Positions 12,301 through 23,422 of a stretch of DNA of 56,328 bases are shown here, piece after piece. The translations under genes and the position numbers were made by a program. How positions within the stretch are numbered: the first letter of the stretch is position 1; each line of letters begins with the position of its first letter. The DNA comes from Chloromonas sp. AAM2. Its lineage: Eukaryota; Chlorophyta; Chlorophyceae; Chlamydomonadales; Chlamydomonadaceae. The DNA is taken from assembly GCA_004335635.1 (NCBI GenBank), contig QAXH01005478.1, forward strand, positions 6,890 through 63,217, in the 5' to 3' direction. Below the pieces are notes generated by a model. The model did no database searches, had not been told where the DNA came from, and worked only from the letters and a program-made list of their open reading frames with translations.

Positions 12301-15300
12301 GCAACATACACATTGCGAGCTACACTGCAAAGTAAAACGAGGTTTTCCTATGCATCAGGCGTAGTCGGTACATCGCAACCCACTGGAGGGTTATGATTAG
12401 CAACACAATGAAAAAACCTACTAAACAAACCCTACAAAAACCTACCATAATCAAAACCTGCATAATAAGAACAATAATAAGAACATAATAAGAACATACT
12501 AAGAACAATGATTTTAACCAGTTTTCAACCCACTAGAGAGCTGGTGTAACATTACAAAGATAGTTTTCAAGGCCGTCTACGTCGAAGCAATGCGAGCCTT
12601 TCCTCCATCAGGCATGCAACGCACTGGAGAGCTGGAGTAACGTCACAAAAGTGATTGGCAATAACCAATAACATGTCATCTCTAACCTGTGCTAAAGAAT
12701 CGTCCAGCGCTTCAGTCTTGTTCAGCTCCTCCCGCGCTCAAACAAAGTAATGATTGGAACCAGACAATCAACCGTCACCCCTCACCTGTGCTAAGTAGTC
12801 GTCCAGTGCCTCTGTCTTGTTGAGTTCCTCCAGCACTGAGCGGCGCACCGTCTGGGAGGGGTCGGCCACAGCGGCCATAAGCAACCGCTGGGTGACCTGT
12901 GACAGGCACGTGGGTGTGTGGCAGGCACGTGGGTGTGTGACAGGCACGTGGGTGTGTGACAGGCACGTGGGTGTGTGACAGGCACGTGGGGGTTCGACAG
13001 GCACGTGGGGGTTCGACAGGCACGTGGGTGTGTGAGAGAGTGAGTGTCTTTTCGCATCTGTACCATCCGACAAGCCGAACAGAAGATGACATCATCATAC
13101 TAGCATTGCAAAGGACTGCTGGTGCCAAAACCGCAAACAACAGGCTGTGTCACTGCTGACCTTCCACATCAGGTGAGTCGCCACAGGACACAAACCGGAT
13201 TGTGACCGGCCTGCCCTGCCTTGAGCAAGGCATTTGAAAAAAACAACGTTGGGGGAGGTGTCAATCATGACTCTAAGCGACCAGGAGACAGACATGCACA
13301 CCCAGGCAGCGTGGCGATGGGGTGCAAGTGAACATGGAAAATGATTGGAGTCCAGCCAAGCCGAACAAAGCAGAACCAAAGTTCATCTTAAAATGACCGA
13401 TGTGTCCCAGTTCCCTGACCGTTGACCCCAGAGTTGGAACGACTGAGGTGTGTGAAGACGGTTTGGTGCCTGACTGTTGAGTAACCCAGGCGGCTCCACC
13501 ACAGTGCCATTGCCCCTCTCAGCATGTTCGTGCTTCCTTGTTTACTTGTATCTTACAGCATGAAGCACTCCTCACGCAAGTCAATTCACACTCACTCACA
13601 CATGATGCGATTTGACAGTTCCATCCTACAGCGTAAAAAAACGCTCCCTTTGTGCAACAGCACACACGTTTGTCCACGCACCAGCAAGGCGACGGTTCAG
13701 ATCGCGCACCTTTTCCACGACCTTCGCCGATCTGAGGCTCATGGTGGGTCCTGAGCTGGACATGCCATGAAAGCTCGGCTGCTTCACAGTGGAGGCAAAC
13801 CGCTCAAGCACCTGTGATGGATACAGTTCAATCAGCTTAAACACACGGCAAGACCAGGGGAAGGCAGGATCAACCTGTGACTTGCATGCCCCTCTGTCCT
13901 GCGCATACAACCGACAAATGACTTATTTATTCTAGGCCTTTAAGGGAACCATATGTGCTGGCATACTCCACAGAACTGCCAGTTCTGATCGAATCGAATT
14001 CCCCCGCCAGCAAGGTAGAATTGGCATGTACTAATTGTATGGATTATTACTGCCCCAGAAAGTCATACTTTCTTGGCCTTACTCTGGCGCGAAGGACCCT
14101 GGCACAAAGCAAGTCTGTGCCAGCTGTGTTCCCTAACTCCTGGTGTCCTGAACCTTTGCGCATGCAGTCAATGGAATTCGCCATTCGCACATGCGTTGCC
14201 TTAGTCTGGCTCATAACTGTGGTACAAAGCATGCCATATGATCCCAACCCTTTCCCTGCCTTTCTCACCCTTGCGCATGCCTCCACCGCCGCCTTGCGCG
14301 TCTCCTTGTCCTGGTCCTCGGTGAAGGACACCACGTGATCGCGCGTGAAGTCAAGCAACGGGGCGGCAAGCTGCGAGTATACACAGCAGCAGACTCCACC
14401 TATGAATGCAAGCCCTTGAAGCGTCACAACCATCAAAGTGTCATAATCCATGACTTGACAGAGCTGCGCAGACAGACATTGCACTTTAAATTGTCATAAT
14501 GCCCTGTGCCGCATGACCAAACCATGTGTGGGGGCCATACCCAGCTTTGACACGCCCTGACACAGACATCCTCACAAGGGTTCTTCTGCCCAAGGCCCTA
14601 GGACCTGTTCTGTATGTACAGCCATGCCAGAACAATGCGTGAAAGCGTGAGACCACTGGCAATGATGGCATAGAAAACAAACAAGTCTCGGGAACGTCTA
14701 CTTGTATTTGTAGGACCCTCCATGCACCATGCGTCGACAAAACCACTCTGCAACTCTAGTCTTGCTGTTTTGTATGCAGTCCTGATGCACGGGCTGCTTC
14801 TTGGTGTATGCTGGACCCTCCGCATGCCATGCCTGTTCAGAACAAATGGGTGCCCGTTCCCACTCACCCTGTCAAAGTTGAATGTAGCCAGTGTCTGCAG
14901 CGCCAGCTTAACCAGTCCCATGTCCTTCAGGTCCCCCTGTGAGTGAGTGAATGAGTGAGTAAGTGAGTGAGTGAGCCAGTGAGTTGGTGTCTTCTTACAT
15001 CGCTCGGCAAGTCGAACAGAAGATGGCTCAAGCTTCACGTGCATACTCGACTGCTGGTAAAATATTTCCATACTTCAATTCCAAACCCCCGTCATCACCT
15101 GTGCGTTTGCTGCCATGAGTGCGAGGGACTTGTCTCTGCTGCAGTGCGTGCTGAAGGGCTTGCGTGACAGGATCAGCGAGAGGCTGTCCATCAGCTGGAC
15201 CTGGATCTCAGGCAGCAGCTCGGGAAGGGAGGCGGCCATCTGAACACATAACATGGGGATGCAGGCAGTGTGGCGTAACATGCATACATAGATATGTGGT

Positions 15301-18300
15301 CAAAGCAAGGCCGGAACACGTACAGGTCAACAAAACCATGTTCTTCTACTGAGACATGGATGGTTCTAAAGTAGCTTGAAAGAACGGAGGGAGCACAGAT
15401 GAGTTAGTGATGGCTCACTGCGGCGATGCTGTGTTTGCTGGCAGCTTGCAAGAAGAATTGTCCGACACAACATCATCCGTTTCTGCTATCACATACACTT
15501 GCTGCAGCACCCTTGCTCAGGTCAAGCCGAACCTGTTTGGTCTGCAGCACTGCAAGCTGCGAAACCAAGATACCATGATGACCCACCTTAGTTAGCGATT
15601 CCACCAGCCCCTGGCTCAGCCCCGACAGTATCATGGGCTCCAGCAGCCCCGCTGCATGAGGCCGCCACGTGTCGCCGAGCGCGCCCGCTAGCACGCCCAC
15701 ACAGGCCAACGCCTCGGGGCAGGGAATGCGGCCCTGGGCAATGGGCAAGCATGGAAATACGTCAACATTGTATGTAGGACAGCAAGCACATCTAGCAGTC
15801 CCCTGACTCCGACCAGATCAAGGTACTGCGAGTTTTGGCTTTGAACATTACCGACTGTGCTTGAACATTACGCGTGTGTGGGTTGTGTTCTTGTTTTGTA
15901 CTGCTAGTGCTGACACCCTTGCAGCTTTGCATCACGGCCACTTTCCACGCATTTGCTGACTATCCACACGTTGGGTCAGCCATTGTAATCCTTATCAAAG
16001 CTCTGCATCTGTACATTGTGGACTATCTGGAAATAGAGCTGCCCTCCCCCGTCCCCGCAGCAGCCTACCTTTGGTTTGAGCAGTCCGATGGATTCCCTGA
16101 TGTGCGCGCTGATGGCGGGCAGGCAGGGCTCGAACACCGCACTGCACTGCAGGTTGGAGGCCGACAGAGCGCTGCTCATCTCCGCTATGGCAGTGAAGGC
16201 ACACGCTCTGCATAGAGCGCAGAACCATCAGTAGGGTAAGGCAGTGAAGGCACACACCCTGCAAACTAGAGGGTGAACAGAGGGTGGCATGTGACAATAG
16301 CGTGCACAGGCCATGCCGACGACGATCAGAATTGCTGTAGGACTAGCCTGTGATGCAGCTTGTTTGGTCTTTAACTACGCAACCTCATGCCTCCAGCCAC
16401 ATCAACATTATCTCTGCACGGTAATCCCAACCATCCCCACCTCATCCAGCCCACACTTGAGTGCGGCGATAGTGCGTAGCATGTGTGTGGCATGTGTGTG
16501 GCTCACGTCTGTTGCTACACAAACAGCTCTCTGCATGTTACCAGTGGGTTTGCATCAGGTGCAGTGCTGTGTTGTTATACATTCCTTGTCCTACATGGTC
16601 TCAATGCACCATGTCCTGCTCAACTTACCGCCAGGGTCTGGACAGGTGACAGAATGTATGTGAATGTCTTTCGGGTTGGTTCTGGCCTGCTTCAACCTTG
16701 ATCAGCCTAACCATGGCTGGCTCACCTCTCAGCTGGGTTCTTGAGCGTGCCTATGAGGTGGTTGAGCACCCTTCCCAGGTACTCGGAGGCAAAGCGCTCG
16801 GGGGAGAAGGAGGCAAGCCGGGGCACCAGGGCAATGACAGCACGCCTGGACACAGAAGCACAGTCAGGCACAGGCGGTTGTGTGCACAAGTGGCCACACC
16901 AGGGGTTCAGCTGAGCTGACATGGCAACAGGCGTTAGAAAGAGAGCAGGGCTGGTGCAAGCATACAGCACGGGAAGGGACAGTGTCCATGCGATTTCTGT
17001 CGCACAGGTTGGTCATACACAGAGTGGTGACAGAACCTGCAAGCCCTCTTTGCATGTGCACCGGTAATGCCGAGCAGCGTACTGCCCACCTGATTTGTTT
17101 GTCCTTGCTGTCCTTGTACCGCAGCACTGTCTCAACGACCTCCTTGTATCTGAACAACACACGCAAAACACGTCATACCTTATGACACAGGCTAAATCGC
17201 TCGACACAGGCTAAATCGCTCTTTCATATCCTACGACGCATGCCTGATACTTGGATCGTCTCAACCTCAATAGTTCGTATTGCTCCCCCAATTCTGGCTC
17301 CACCAATTCCCATCTTGAACTCTCCATGTGCACACCGGTGTGCATGCCAGACCAGCACAGACCCAGCTGCCAGCTCCACTGAGCTAGGGCCACAATACAC
17401 AATTTCGCTGGTTTGAGCTTCGGTAGTGTACTGCCTGCCTGCGTATACCTTTTTTTGCTCCCTCATTCTGACCGCCCCACGAGCTGCGCTAGAGACGAGG
17501 GAACAACGATTTCTCCATGCCACTTTTTTTGTGCCAGCCCAAACCCAATACAGACTTAACCCAGTTGCCAGTCCTACTGGTCTCACCTTGCCAGCAGGAA
17601 CTCCCCCGTGTGTTGCAGCAGTTGGTTGAGGGCTATCAGCGACCCGTGCACTGCCTCAAAGGTAAGCACAACGTTTTGACGCTGCTCCCTGCACACGTGC
17701 AGTGGTAGCAACATCCGTGAATGGTAGCCATTCTGAAGCTTGAGATCTTGGACTAGCGTCTATGTGTATACGGTTGTATGGTTGTGAGCATCACTTGCCA
17801 ACGGTAGTATACGGTTGTATGGTTGTGAACATCACTTCCCAACGGTAGCATACGGTTGTATGGTTGTGAACATCACTTCCCAACGGTAGCATACGGTTGT
17901 ATGGTTGTGAGCATCACTTCCCAACGGTAGCATNNNNNNNNNNNNNNNNNNNNNNNNNNNNNNNNNNNNNNNNNNNNNNNNNNNNNNNNNNNNNNNNNNN
18001 NNNNNNNNNNNNNNNNNNNNNNNNNNNNNNNNNNNNNNNNNNNNNNNNNNNNNNNNNNNNNNNNNNNNNNNNNNNCATCACTTCCCAACGGTAGCATACG
18101 GTTGTATGGTTGTGAGCATCACTTCCCAACGGTAGCATACGGTTGTATGGTTGTGAGCATCACTTCCCAACGGTAGCATACGGTTGTATGGTTGTGAGCA
18201 TCACTTCCCAACGGTAGCATACGGTTGTATGGTTGTGAGCATCACTTCCCAACGGTAGCCATTCTGCAGTTTGTATGGATGCACCTGGCGTCCCAGAAAC

Positions 18301-21300
18301 TTGGCCTGGCTTCTCTTGCATGGTTTCACCCGGCCTGGAGCTTGGAACTCCACTGGGAAGATTGCGTGGTGTCAGTTTGTGCGTCAGTCGTCATCATACC
18401 AGCGTGTACACATGCCAGATAACCCAGTCCAAGTGCTTTCCGACCACTCTGGCCCTCAAACTGAACCTGCATGTACAGCCTACAAGTACCTCCATGGGGT
18501 GACCCACCTGTTGAGTCCTCGCATGGTCTGCTCAAAGAGTTTGTAGTACCATTGCACTCGATAGCGTGTTTCTCGCTCCGCCACTAGCTTCAAACACGCC
18601 TGCAGTCAAGTGACTGCCATACTGTTACATTATACGCCTGTAAGGCACGCCATGCCATGATGCAAACGCACCAGCTGCTTGGAAAGCCGTCGCATGCACA
18701 CGGAAGCACATGCAGTAAAGTGGCCATACCCGCATGTGGCGTATGCCCACAAGGGGCGGCATGCCGTCAAGCGAGCCTTCAGTAGCCGTCACATGCACAG
18801 GTTACACATGCTAGCATGCATGCCACAACATGCCAACCACACGTTCGCCACCGCACGCCTTCACTGGCTGGGTATGCAACGATGGTTCACATGGGCCTTA
18901 ATTGCTTCAGTCTGTAAGCAAGCAGCTTGTCCCTTGCCCTGACATGCTGTGCCATTATGCCCTTCCTTGCACACTTGCATGCACATGCACACAGTTGCGA
19001 GCACATGCGCATGGGTACGCACAGGCACATGCATCACACGTCCCTACCTTGAGTGCCATGACGGCAGCTTCCCTGACGTTGAGCTTGGCGTCCCTCAGCG
19101 GGTACCAGATGCTCTCAATGAAGGTCTGGACACGGTGCCAGGCACATGGTGGGGTCAGTGCTGCGCATGTGGCAGCTTCCCCTGCCTCAGGGACCCGAGC
19201 AACACAGGAACTGAATCGTGGCTGAACACAACCAAGCCTGGGTCAACTGCATGTCAGTTTCTTTGGCAAAGCCCTTCTTTGCAACCTATACTCATCCCAC
19301 CTGCAGCCTAATCACCTCGACACTTTCTCTTGCGCTGATGAGCATGCTGAACCATAAGCCAAGCCAAAGTCAAATGCATGACTACCCTGGGCGTACGAAG
19401 CCCTACACATGAGTAGTGTAAGAAATGTCTGTGCCTGCCGGTGTGGCAAGTAATATTCCGGTGTTACCCAATCGAAACTTGGCCAATAACAGCCCCCATT
19501 CTACCGCCTACAGCCTGACCAGCCTGGTCACCCTATTCGACGCCTTGCCTGTGCTTCTCACCTTGACTTGCACGTTGAACACGGCCTCTGCGTTCTGCGC
19601 CAGTGAGGCCAGCATGTACAGGGCCATGAGGCGCTGCGCCTCCGGCACCTCGGGAGACTTGCGCTCGGGAGGGTGTCCCAGGGCCGAGGGCCGGTACGGG
19701 TTCAGCAGCTCAAGAGCCTCCTTAACCTGAACATGCAAGAGGATTCAGAGGAAAGGGTCAAGTACAGCTGGGTAAAATTATAGACGACTGAAGGGAATAC
19801 CCGGGCGGGAGTGATGAATGGCTGAACAGACAAGTGGGACTAAGGAATATGCCTGAAATGTACATGGCTGCTTGACTTCAATGAAGTGTCTGTTGCTGTC
19901 CAGCAGCCCAAGAGTGCCAGCTGGGGCAACTCGACTGCAACTTTTGTTGCTGCAGCGAGCATAGGTGCTGCATCGTGTCTGAGGCGCTCTCTGACCTGAG
20001 CCCACATGGCGTAATCTTTACTGACGTTCTCGTGATCATCAACGCTACATGACATTCAATGATCTGACCGTGGTATGGTCCCATCAGTTCTCAAATTGCC
20101 TGTTTAGAGGGTTGGGATTCTGTTGTTCGTCCCCATGCATCGGGACGGCCCATGCAACGTACCTGCTGCTCCACAATCTCTGAAATGACCCCCGCGTACT
20201 GCTTGACCAGCTTTCCCATGACCTGGCTGCCCTGCTCTATGATCTGAAGGTCCTCTGCATCCTTAAGCACTCGCGTCAGCAGCCCAACGAGCTTCTTGCT
20301 GCGGGCAGCTGCATCGTCACCCATGCTCTGCGGGTGAGGCCAAGCAGGCTCATGTCGGCCGCCATGCGCAGACCTTGTGCGTGTTGGTCAACCTGGATTA
20401 CTGCGGATAGGCAAGTGGGGTGTTCCGAGGCCAGCCTGAGCTGTGGCCTGGTCACTGGGGGCCCCCTGACATCGCCTGACTGACCAAACCCTGACAACGA
20501 TCATGTCCCTGGGTGATCCAGTGACATCAGTTGCTGGTCCATAGCCTTTCGCCCAAGGCTGCGAGCTGACCCATAGCTGTGTCCAAGGCTGTCAGGGATG
20601 GTCTCTTGCCCGCACATATTTGAGCCAGTCTGTTTGATACTGTGGCTTACCTTGACTTCTATGAGATCATCCACCGCTAGAATCACAGATAGCTTCTTCT
20701 CGGCATTCCTGAAACGCACAAGGGCACACAATTCAAAGACGTGTGTGCATGGAAGTCATACCAGGGCACAAACACAATGAAAACCATGGCTTCCCCACTC
20801 CACTCACTCCACCCCACCCCACCCTGCCCTGCAAAGAAACGGCCGCATGATCCATCTGGAATCACAGGCGCAGTGGCTTCACTAACTGGTAATCCCAGCT
20901 GCATCTTGAGTCCCATTTTGACTCGCCAGTCCCACAGCCTTTGTGTTCACTCTGTCGCAACCTGCACGCCTGGCTGTAAATAACGGAAGTTTGGGCTAAT
21001 ATCATGCCCCTTGGCGTAGATCAAGAAGGCTTGGAGCGCCCTTCAGTGCATTTCCAGCCTTGTAACCCCACTCCCCTTCCCACATCAGTGTTTTGGCTTC
21101 CCATGCCTGCCCTATGTCGTGAAGCGACCATTCTGATTGCTGCTTTCCATCGGACTCCTGATGCCATGCAGCGTGCACTACCCATTGCTAACTTGTATGC
21201 ACCCTGGTCTTCGGCTGTGTACGTGTCCTGCTGCATGCAACTCAAACGTACATGCTCATGGACCAGCTTACCCAGTCTGGACTCTTTCTAACTTCCAAAA

Positions 21301-21569
21301 GGCACTCACTTGTCAGCTGCTCTGCGCTCCAGGCGGGCATACAGGTCTCTACCCATCTTGGCATTGACCTCGGCTGGGCAGCTGCGTGCCTCGGCATCAA
21401 TATACTCAACCAACGGCTTGTCTGGGCCATCTCGTGTACGCCTCTCAAGCACCCCTGGCGAGCACAGGTCGTCGAGCAATCTGTCCAGCGTGTGCTTGTT
21501 TGCAGAAGGGGAAGTTTTGGTCGCTGCCTCCGCCTTGGCGGAGGAGCCCAAAAAAAAGCTGGTTTGCAT
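347..21569 (-). CDS. TOR: Target of rapamycin (TOR) kinase, N-terminal 1570 codons, 39 exons, partial
   Basis: TOR is the PI3K-like Ser/Thr kinase of TORC1, which couples nutrients to growth in the cytosol and on endomembranes. The translation follows plant TOR throughout: N-terminal [13 protein letters not shown] blocks such as [25 protein letters not shown] and [18 protein letters not shown], then [26 protein letters not shown] and, at about residues 1395-1412, the FAT start [18 protein letters not shown], followed by [11 protein letters not shown] and [16 protein letters not shown], kinase and FATC lie left of the window. Exons: 21569-21310, 20708-20651, 20327-20163, 19726-19562, 19125-19048, 18599-18508, 17688-17587, 17149-17090, 16845-16726, 16207-16069, 15733-15587, 15239-15099, 14936-14868, 14370-14269, 13811-13710, 12896-12786, 12128-12054, 11771-11660, 11121-10898, 10196-10113, 9734-9654, 9382-9266, 8628-8466, 8103-8015, 7883-7740, 7384-7331, 6898-6674, 6340-6180, 5893-5821, 4941-4831, 4322-4213, 3845-3690, 3425-3341, 3057-2963, 2592-2424, 2116-2009, 1742-1660, 1217-1044, 452-347. 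All phases agree; total 4710 nt. The start is the ATG at 21569. Exon 20's acceptor is the least certain. Confidence 0.95.
3073..3136. repeat. Short direct duplication in a TOR intron
   Basis: A segment beginning GCATCAGCAGCCAACTTAAC occurs twice, at about 3073-3094 and 3114-3135, separated by about 20 bases, in the intron just upstream of the exon starting at 3057. No function is apparent. Confidence 0.6.
5039..5380 (+). CDS. Nested unknown ORF, 113 aa, inside a TOR intron on the opposite strand
   Basis: The ORF starts at an ATG at 5039 and ends at a TAG. It lies wholly in the 879-base intron between TOR exons 5893-5821 and 4941-4831. The product is hydrophilic at both ends, with charged termini ([16 protein letters not shown]; Arg/Lys-rich tail) and a more hydrophobic middle containing [20 protein letters not shown]. 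It has no signal peptide or transmembrane segment and is not low-complexity. I do not recognise the family. About 100 bases after the stop, a 23-base sequence at 5481-5503 recurs at 27402-27424 with one difference, so the segment may be part of a mobile element. It could be the 3' ORF of a transposon, an intronic host gene, or chance. Confidence 0.35.
   Translation: MPDTKRDEKELQHADLVATLTKLGLSVEFTKQTHCIPLGHGGSVYTALGTLLTGMGITESQVKTLTGKLVRNAAVLAHLIMATRRQLEQERSGTRASQWAGQYRDGKRKREGG
12652..12740 (-). repeat. Diverged tandem copy of the 3' part of TOR exon 12896-12786
   Basis: The segment 12652-12740 aligns at a constant 100-base offset with 12752-12840. The matching part includes the last 54 or so bases of the TOR exon ending at 12786 and its splice donor. 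By eye identity is about 80% over 12684-12739. On the minus strand the copy still reads [15 protein letters not shown] (real exon: [15 protein letters not shown]) and keeps a donor-like GTTAG. No strong acceptor precedes it, so it is probably a decaying partial exon duplication. Confidence 0.75.
12897..13033. repeat. 20-bp minisatellite abutting a TOR splice acceptor
   Basis: About seven copies of a 20-base unit (GACAGGCACGTGGGTGTGTG and close variants, two with GGGGTTC in place of GGTGTGT) run directly up to the acceptor of the TOR exon starting at 12896. On the transcribed strand each unit is C-rich and supplies a polypyrimidine-like tract followed by TGTCACA, so the array overlaps the real branch and acceptor region. 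Each unit also holds a CACGTG palindrome. Confidence 0.85.
14937..14985. repeat. GTGA microsatellite serving as acceptor tract of a TOR exon
   Basis: An imperfect run of GTGA/GAGT tetranucleotides. Read on the minus strand it is a CTCA-type run that ends in CACAG immediately before the TOR exon starting at 14936, so the microsatellite forms the pyrimidine tract of that intron. Confidence 0.8.
17182..17219. repeat. 18-19 bp tandem duplication in a TOR intron
   Basis: GACACAGGCTAAATCGCT occurs twice in succession just upstream of the TOR exon starting at 17149. No function is apparent. Confidence 0.7.
17767..18258. repeat. 41-bp tandem repeat array interrupted by an assembly gap, in a TOR intron
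   Basis: A 41-base unit containing CATACGGTTGTATGGTTGTG and ending CCCAACGGTAG repeats about four times before and four times after a run of 142 Ns at 17934-18075. Copies differ mainly at GAGCATC versus GAACATC and CTTCCC versus CTTGCC. GGTAGCCATTCTG flanks both sides of the array (about 17723 and 18254). The N run is almost certainly a collapsed or unspanned stretch of the same array, so the true copy number is unknown. It lies between TOR exons 18599-18508 and 17688-17587, so no coding sequence needs to be missing. Confidence 0.95.
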
Positions 21570-23422
21570 GTCGCTGTTGATGTTTGATGTTCAAGTTAGA
21601 TGTGTGTATCGTCACGAAAGCTGAGCAATAGCGCTGATGGAACCCCGGCTTGCAGGGTTCCAACCAAGCCGAACTCAGCGATGCGCGCTCAGCAGCCTTT
21701 CAGCAGTATTTTATGGCCAGAGGATGAGTTTTCTCTCAACATAATGGGGTTGATCAAAATATGTCAGCAAGCTGCAAAGTAGGGCTTCCCGATGTAAGCG
21801 GTGTAGCCAGCAACACTGCGGTCGCTCCACGATTTGCTGCTTGAGACGCATCCTGGGCACAGTCATGACCACAAGGTGGCGAACAGAGGTTGACCACTTG
21901 GCCTTAAAAAACATGCCTAACCGCTGAACTCGGCTGTCGAGGTGACGACAGACATCGTGCAAACACACCATGCATACTGCTTGCTCGAAATTGGCGTAGC
22001 TGGTGGGTGTATCTTAGTTGCTGATCATTGTTTTTTGTGCCATGCTTGAGAGTTCGAGACCAGGCAGCTTGGTGTGCAAGCAAGCCGCCATACGAGTATG
22101 CGTTGCTCGTGCCGATCGCACTGCTGCACCAGCCTTCAAACAAGCTCACTGCCATCTGGCCACTGATTAGGTATTCAACTGCACGAGGATTAAGGGTTAG
22201 GGTTAGGCTAGGGTTGGGAGGTCTGAGTTTGCAGGTTCCAAAACAAGCAAACATATAACACCGCGCTGATGCACAACAACTTACAAGGATTGAGTTGCAA
22301 CTCCCTTGAGGATGCACGAATGCGAGATTCAGGTCGGTGGTCTGAAGAAAACTGCACTCAATGTACGCCTGCACGTCAATTATCATCAGCATACGTCGTT
22401 TCACAGTAGCCCCCTTTCACAATGCTGAATGATCGCAAGTGCCTGTGTGACCGTGCCTGGGCTGAACAGCGGTTGTAAGTTGTACACCTGTTTTGCTCCT
22501 TGTGATGGGCATCAGCAGCACCTGGCCTTAAGGCTCCTGAGGCTCCCTGTGTCTACTGTATCGCCAACCCTTCCTGATCCACTGCTCCGCAGCTTAGGCG
22601 GTTTGTTGCCCTGATTGTTGTTGTTGTGTCAGCCCGTTTCCCCATCTTGGCAGTAATCTTGCATGGGATCACCCGCGGACAGGTCCAGTAATCGCTGGAC
22701 ATTTTATGCATACACTCCCAGCAGGCCTGGGCAGGCAAGCGCTTTGAAAAAAAAACATATAATAGTGCTTTGTCGTCTGAACAGGCATACCCGGCAAGCC
22801 TGAACTTAGATCCCAGCCCATGTCCTAGAACCCACAATTCAAGTCAAGACGCAACATGAAAACTTCTGTGTTCCAGTCATTCCAGTCAACAACCGGCCTG
22901 GATACTTCCATGGTACATCTAACGTGCACTCACATATTGACGTAACTGGACATTGGGCAAAAGATGCACAATACATATGTGTAGCAACTGACTTTTGATG
23001 ACCCCGCAACATGGCAATGCCAAAATGGTTGCAGTAGAAGCGATGAACACCAATTTTGGGTGAGTTGGTGTGGTGGCATGAATGCCTGTTAAGTGCGTGG
23101 CAGGCGAAGGTGCGACACACTGTCACACGAGCAGAGTTTATAGTGAGAGCTGGCTAGCACTTGAGCACCGTGTCTGAAGCAAGCTGGCAGCGTCTACCTG
23201 CATCACAAGCACAAACCAGTTTGTATTTTGAGCACAAACAGAAAACGTGTTCTGCCAGACGGTAGGAAAACTGCCACACATCACAAGATCCTGCAATGGC
23301 TGTCCCCGAATGGAGAGCAAGACTCGCTTTGATGCACAGCCACAATCAAAAATGTTCCCCAGTCCGCTGTCGTTGATGTAGGGTTCTAACCTGACAAGGA
23401 CACGAACCGTGTGAACATGTTG
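21570..23422. other. Region between TOR and the NYN gene
   Basis: About 1.85 kb upstream of the TOR start and downstream of the NYN stop. It should hold the TOR promoter. I see no convincing coding region. A minus-strand open stretch at 21711-21971 has a protein-like composition but no motif I recognise and no partner exon. The only distinctive element is the telomere-like tract at 22190-22217. Confidence 0.5.
22190..22217. promoter_or_regulatory. Short interstitial telomere-like tract / telo-box cluster upstream of TOR
   Basis: TAAGGGTTAGGGTTAGG followed by CTAGGGTTGGG gives three to four degenerate TTAGGG units about 620 bases upstream of the TOR ATG. On the TOR-sense strand it reads as AACCCTAA-type telo-boxes. 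In land plants telo-boxes are known in promoters of translation and ribosome-biogenesis genes. A role in TOR expression here is inference; a relic of telomere repair is the alternative. Confidence 0.5.

Noticed and set aside
12897..13033. CRISPR-like array
   Set aside because: The units are contiguous without spacers: an ordinary minisatellite in an intron.
17767..18258. CRISPR-like array or coding repeat
   Set aside because: Head-to-tail 41-bp units without unique spacers, intronic, in eukaryotic DNA.
21711..22404. Minus-strand open frames upstream of TOR
   Set aside because: No recognised motif, no start context and no consistent exon chain; TOR has a good start at 21569.
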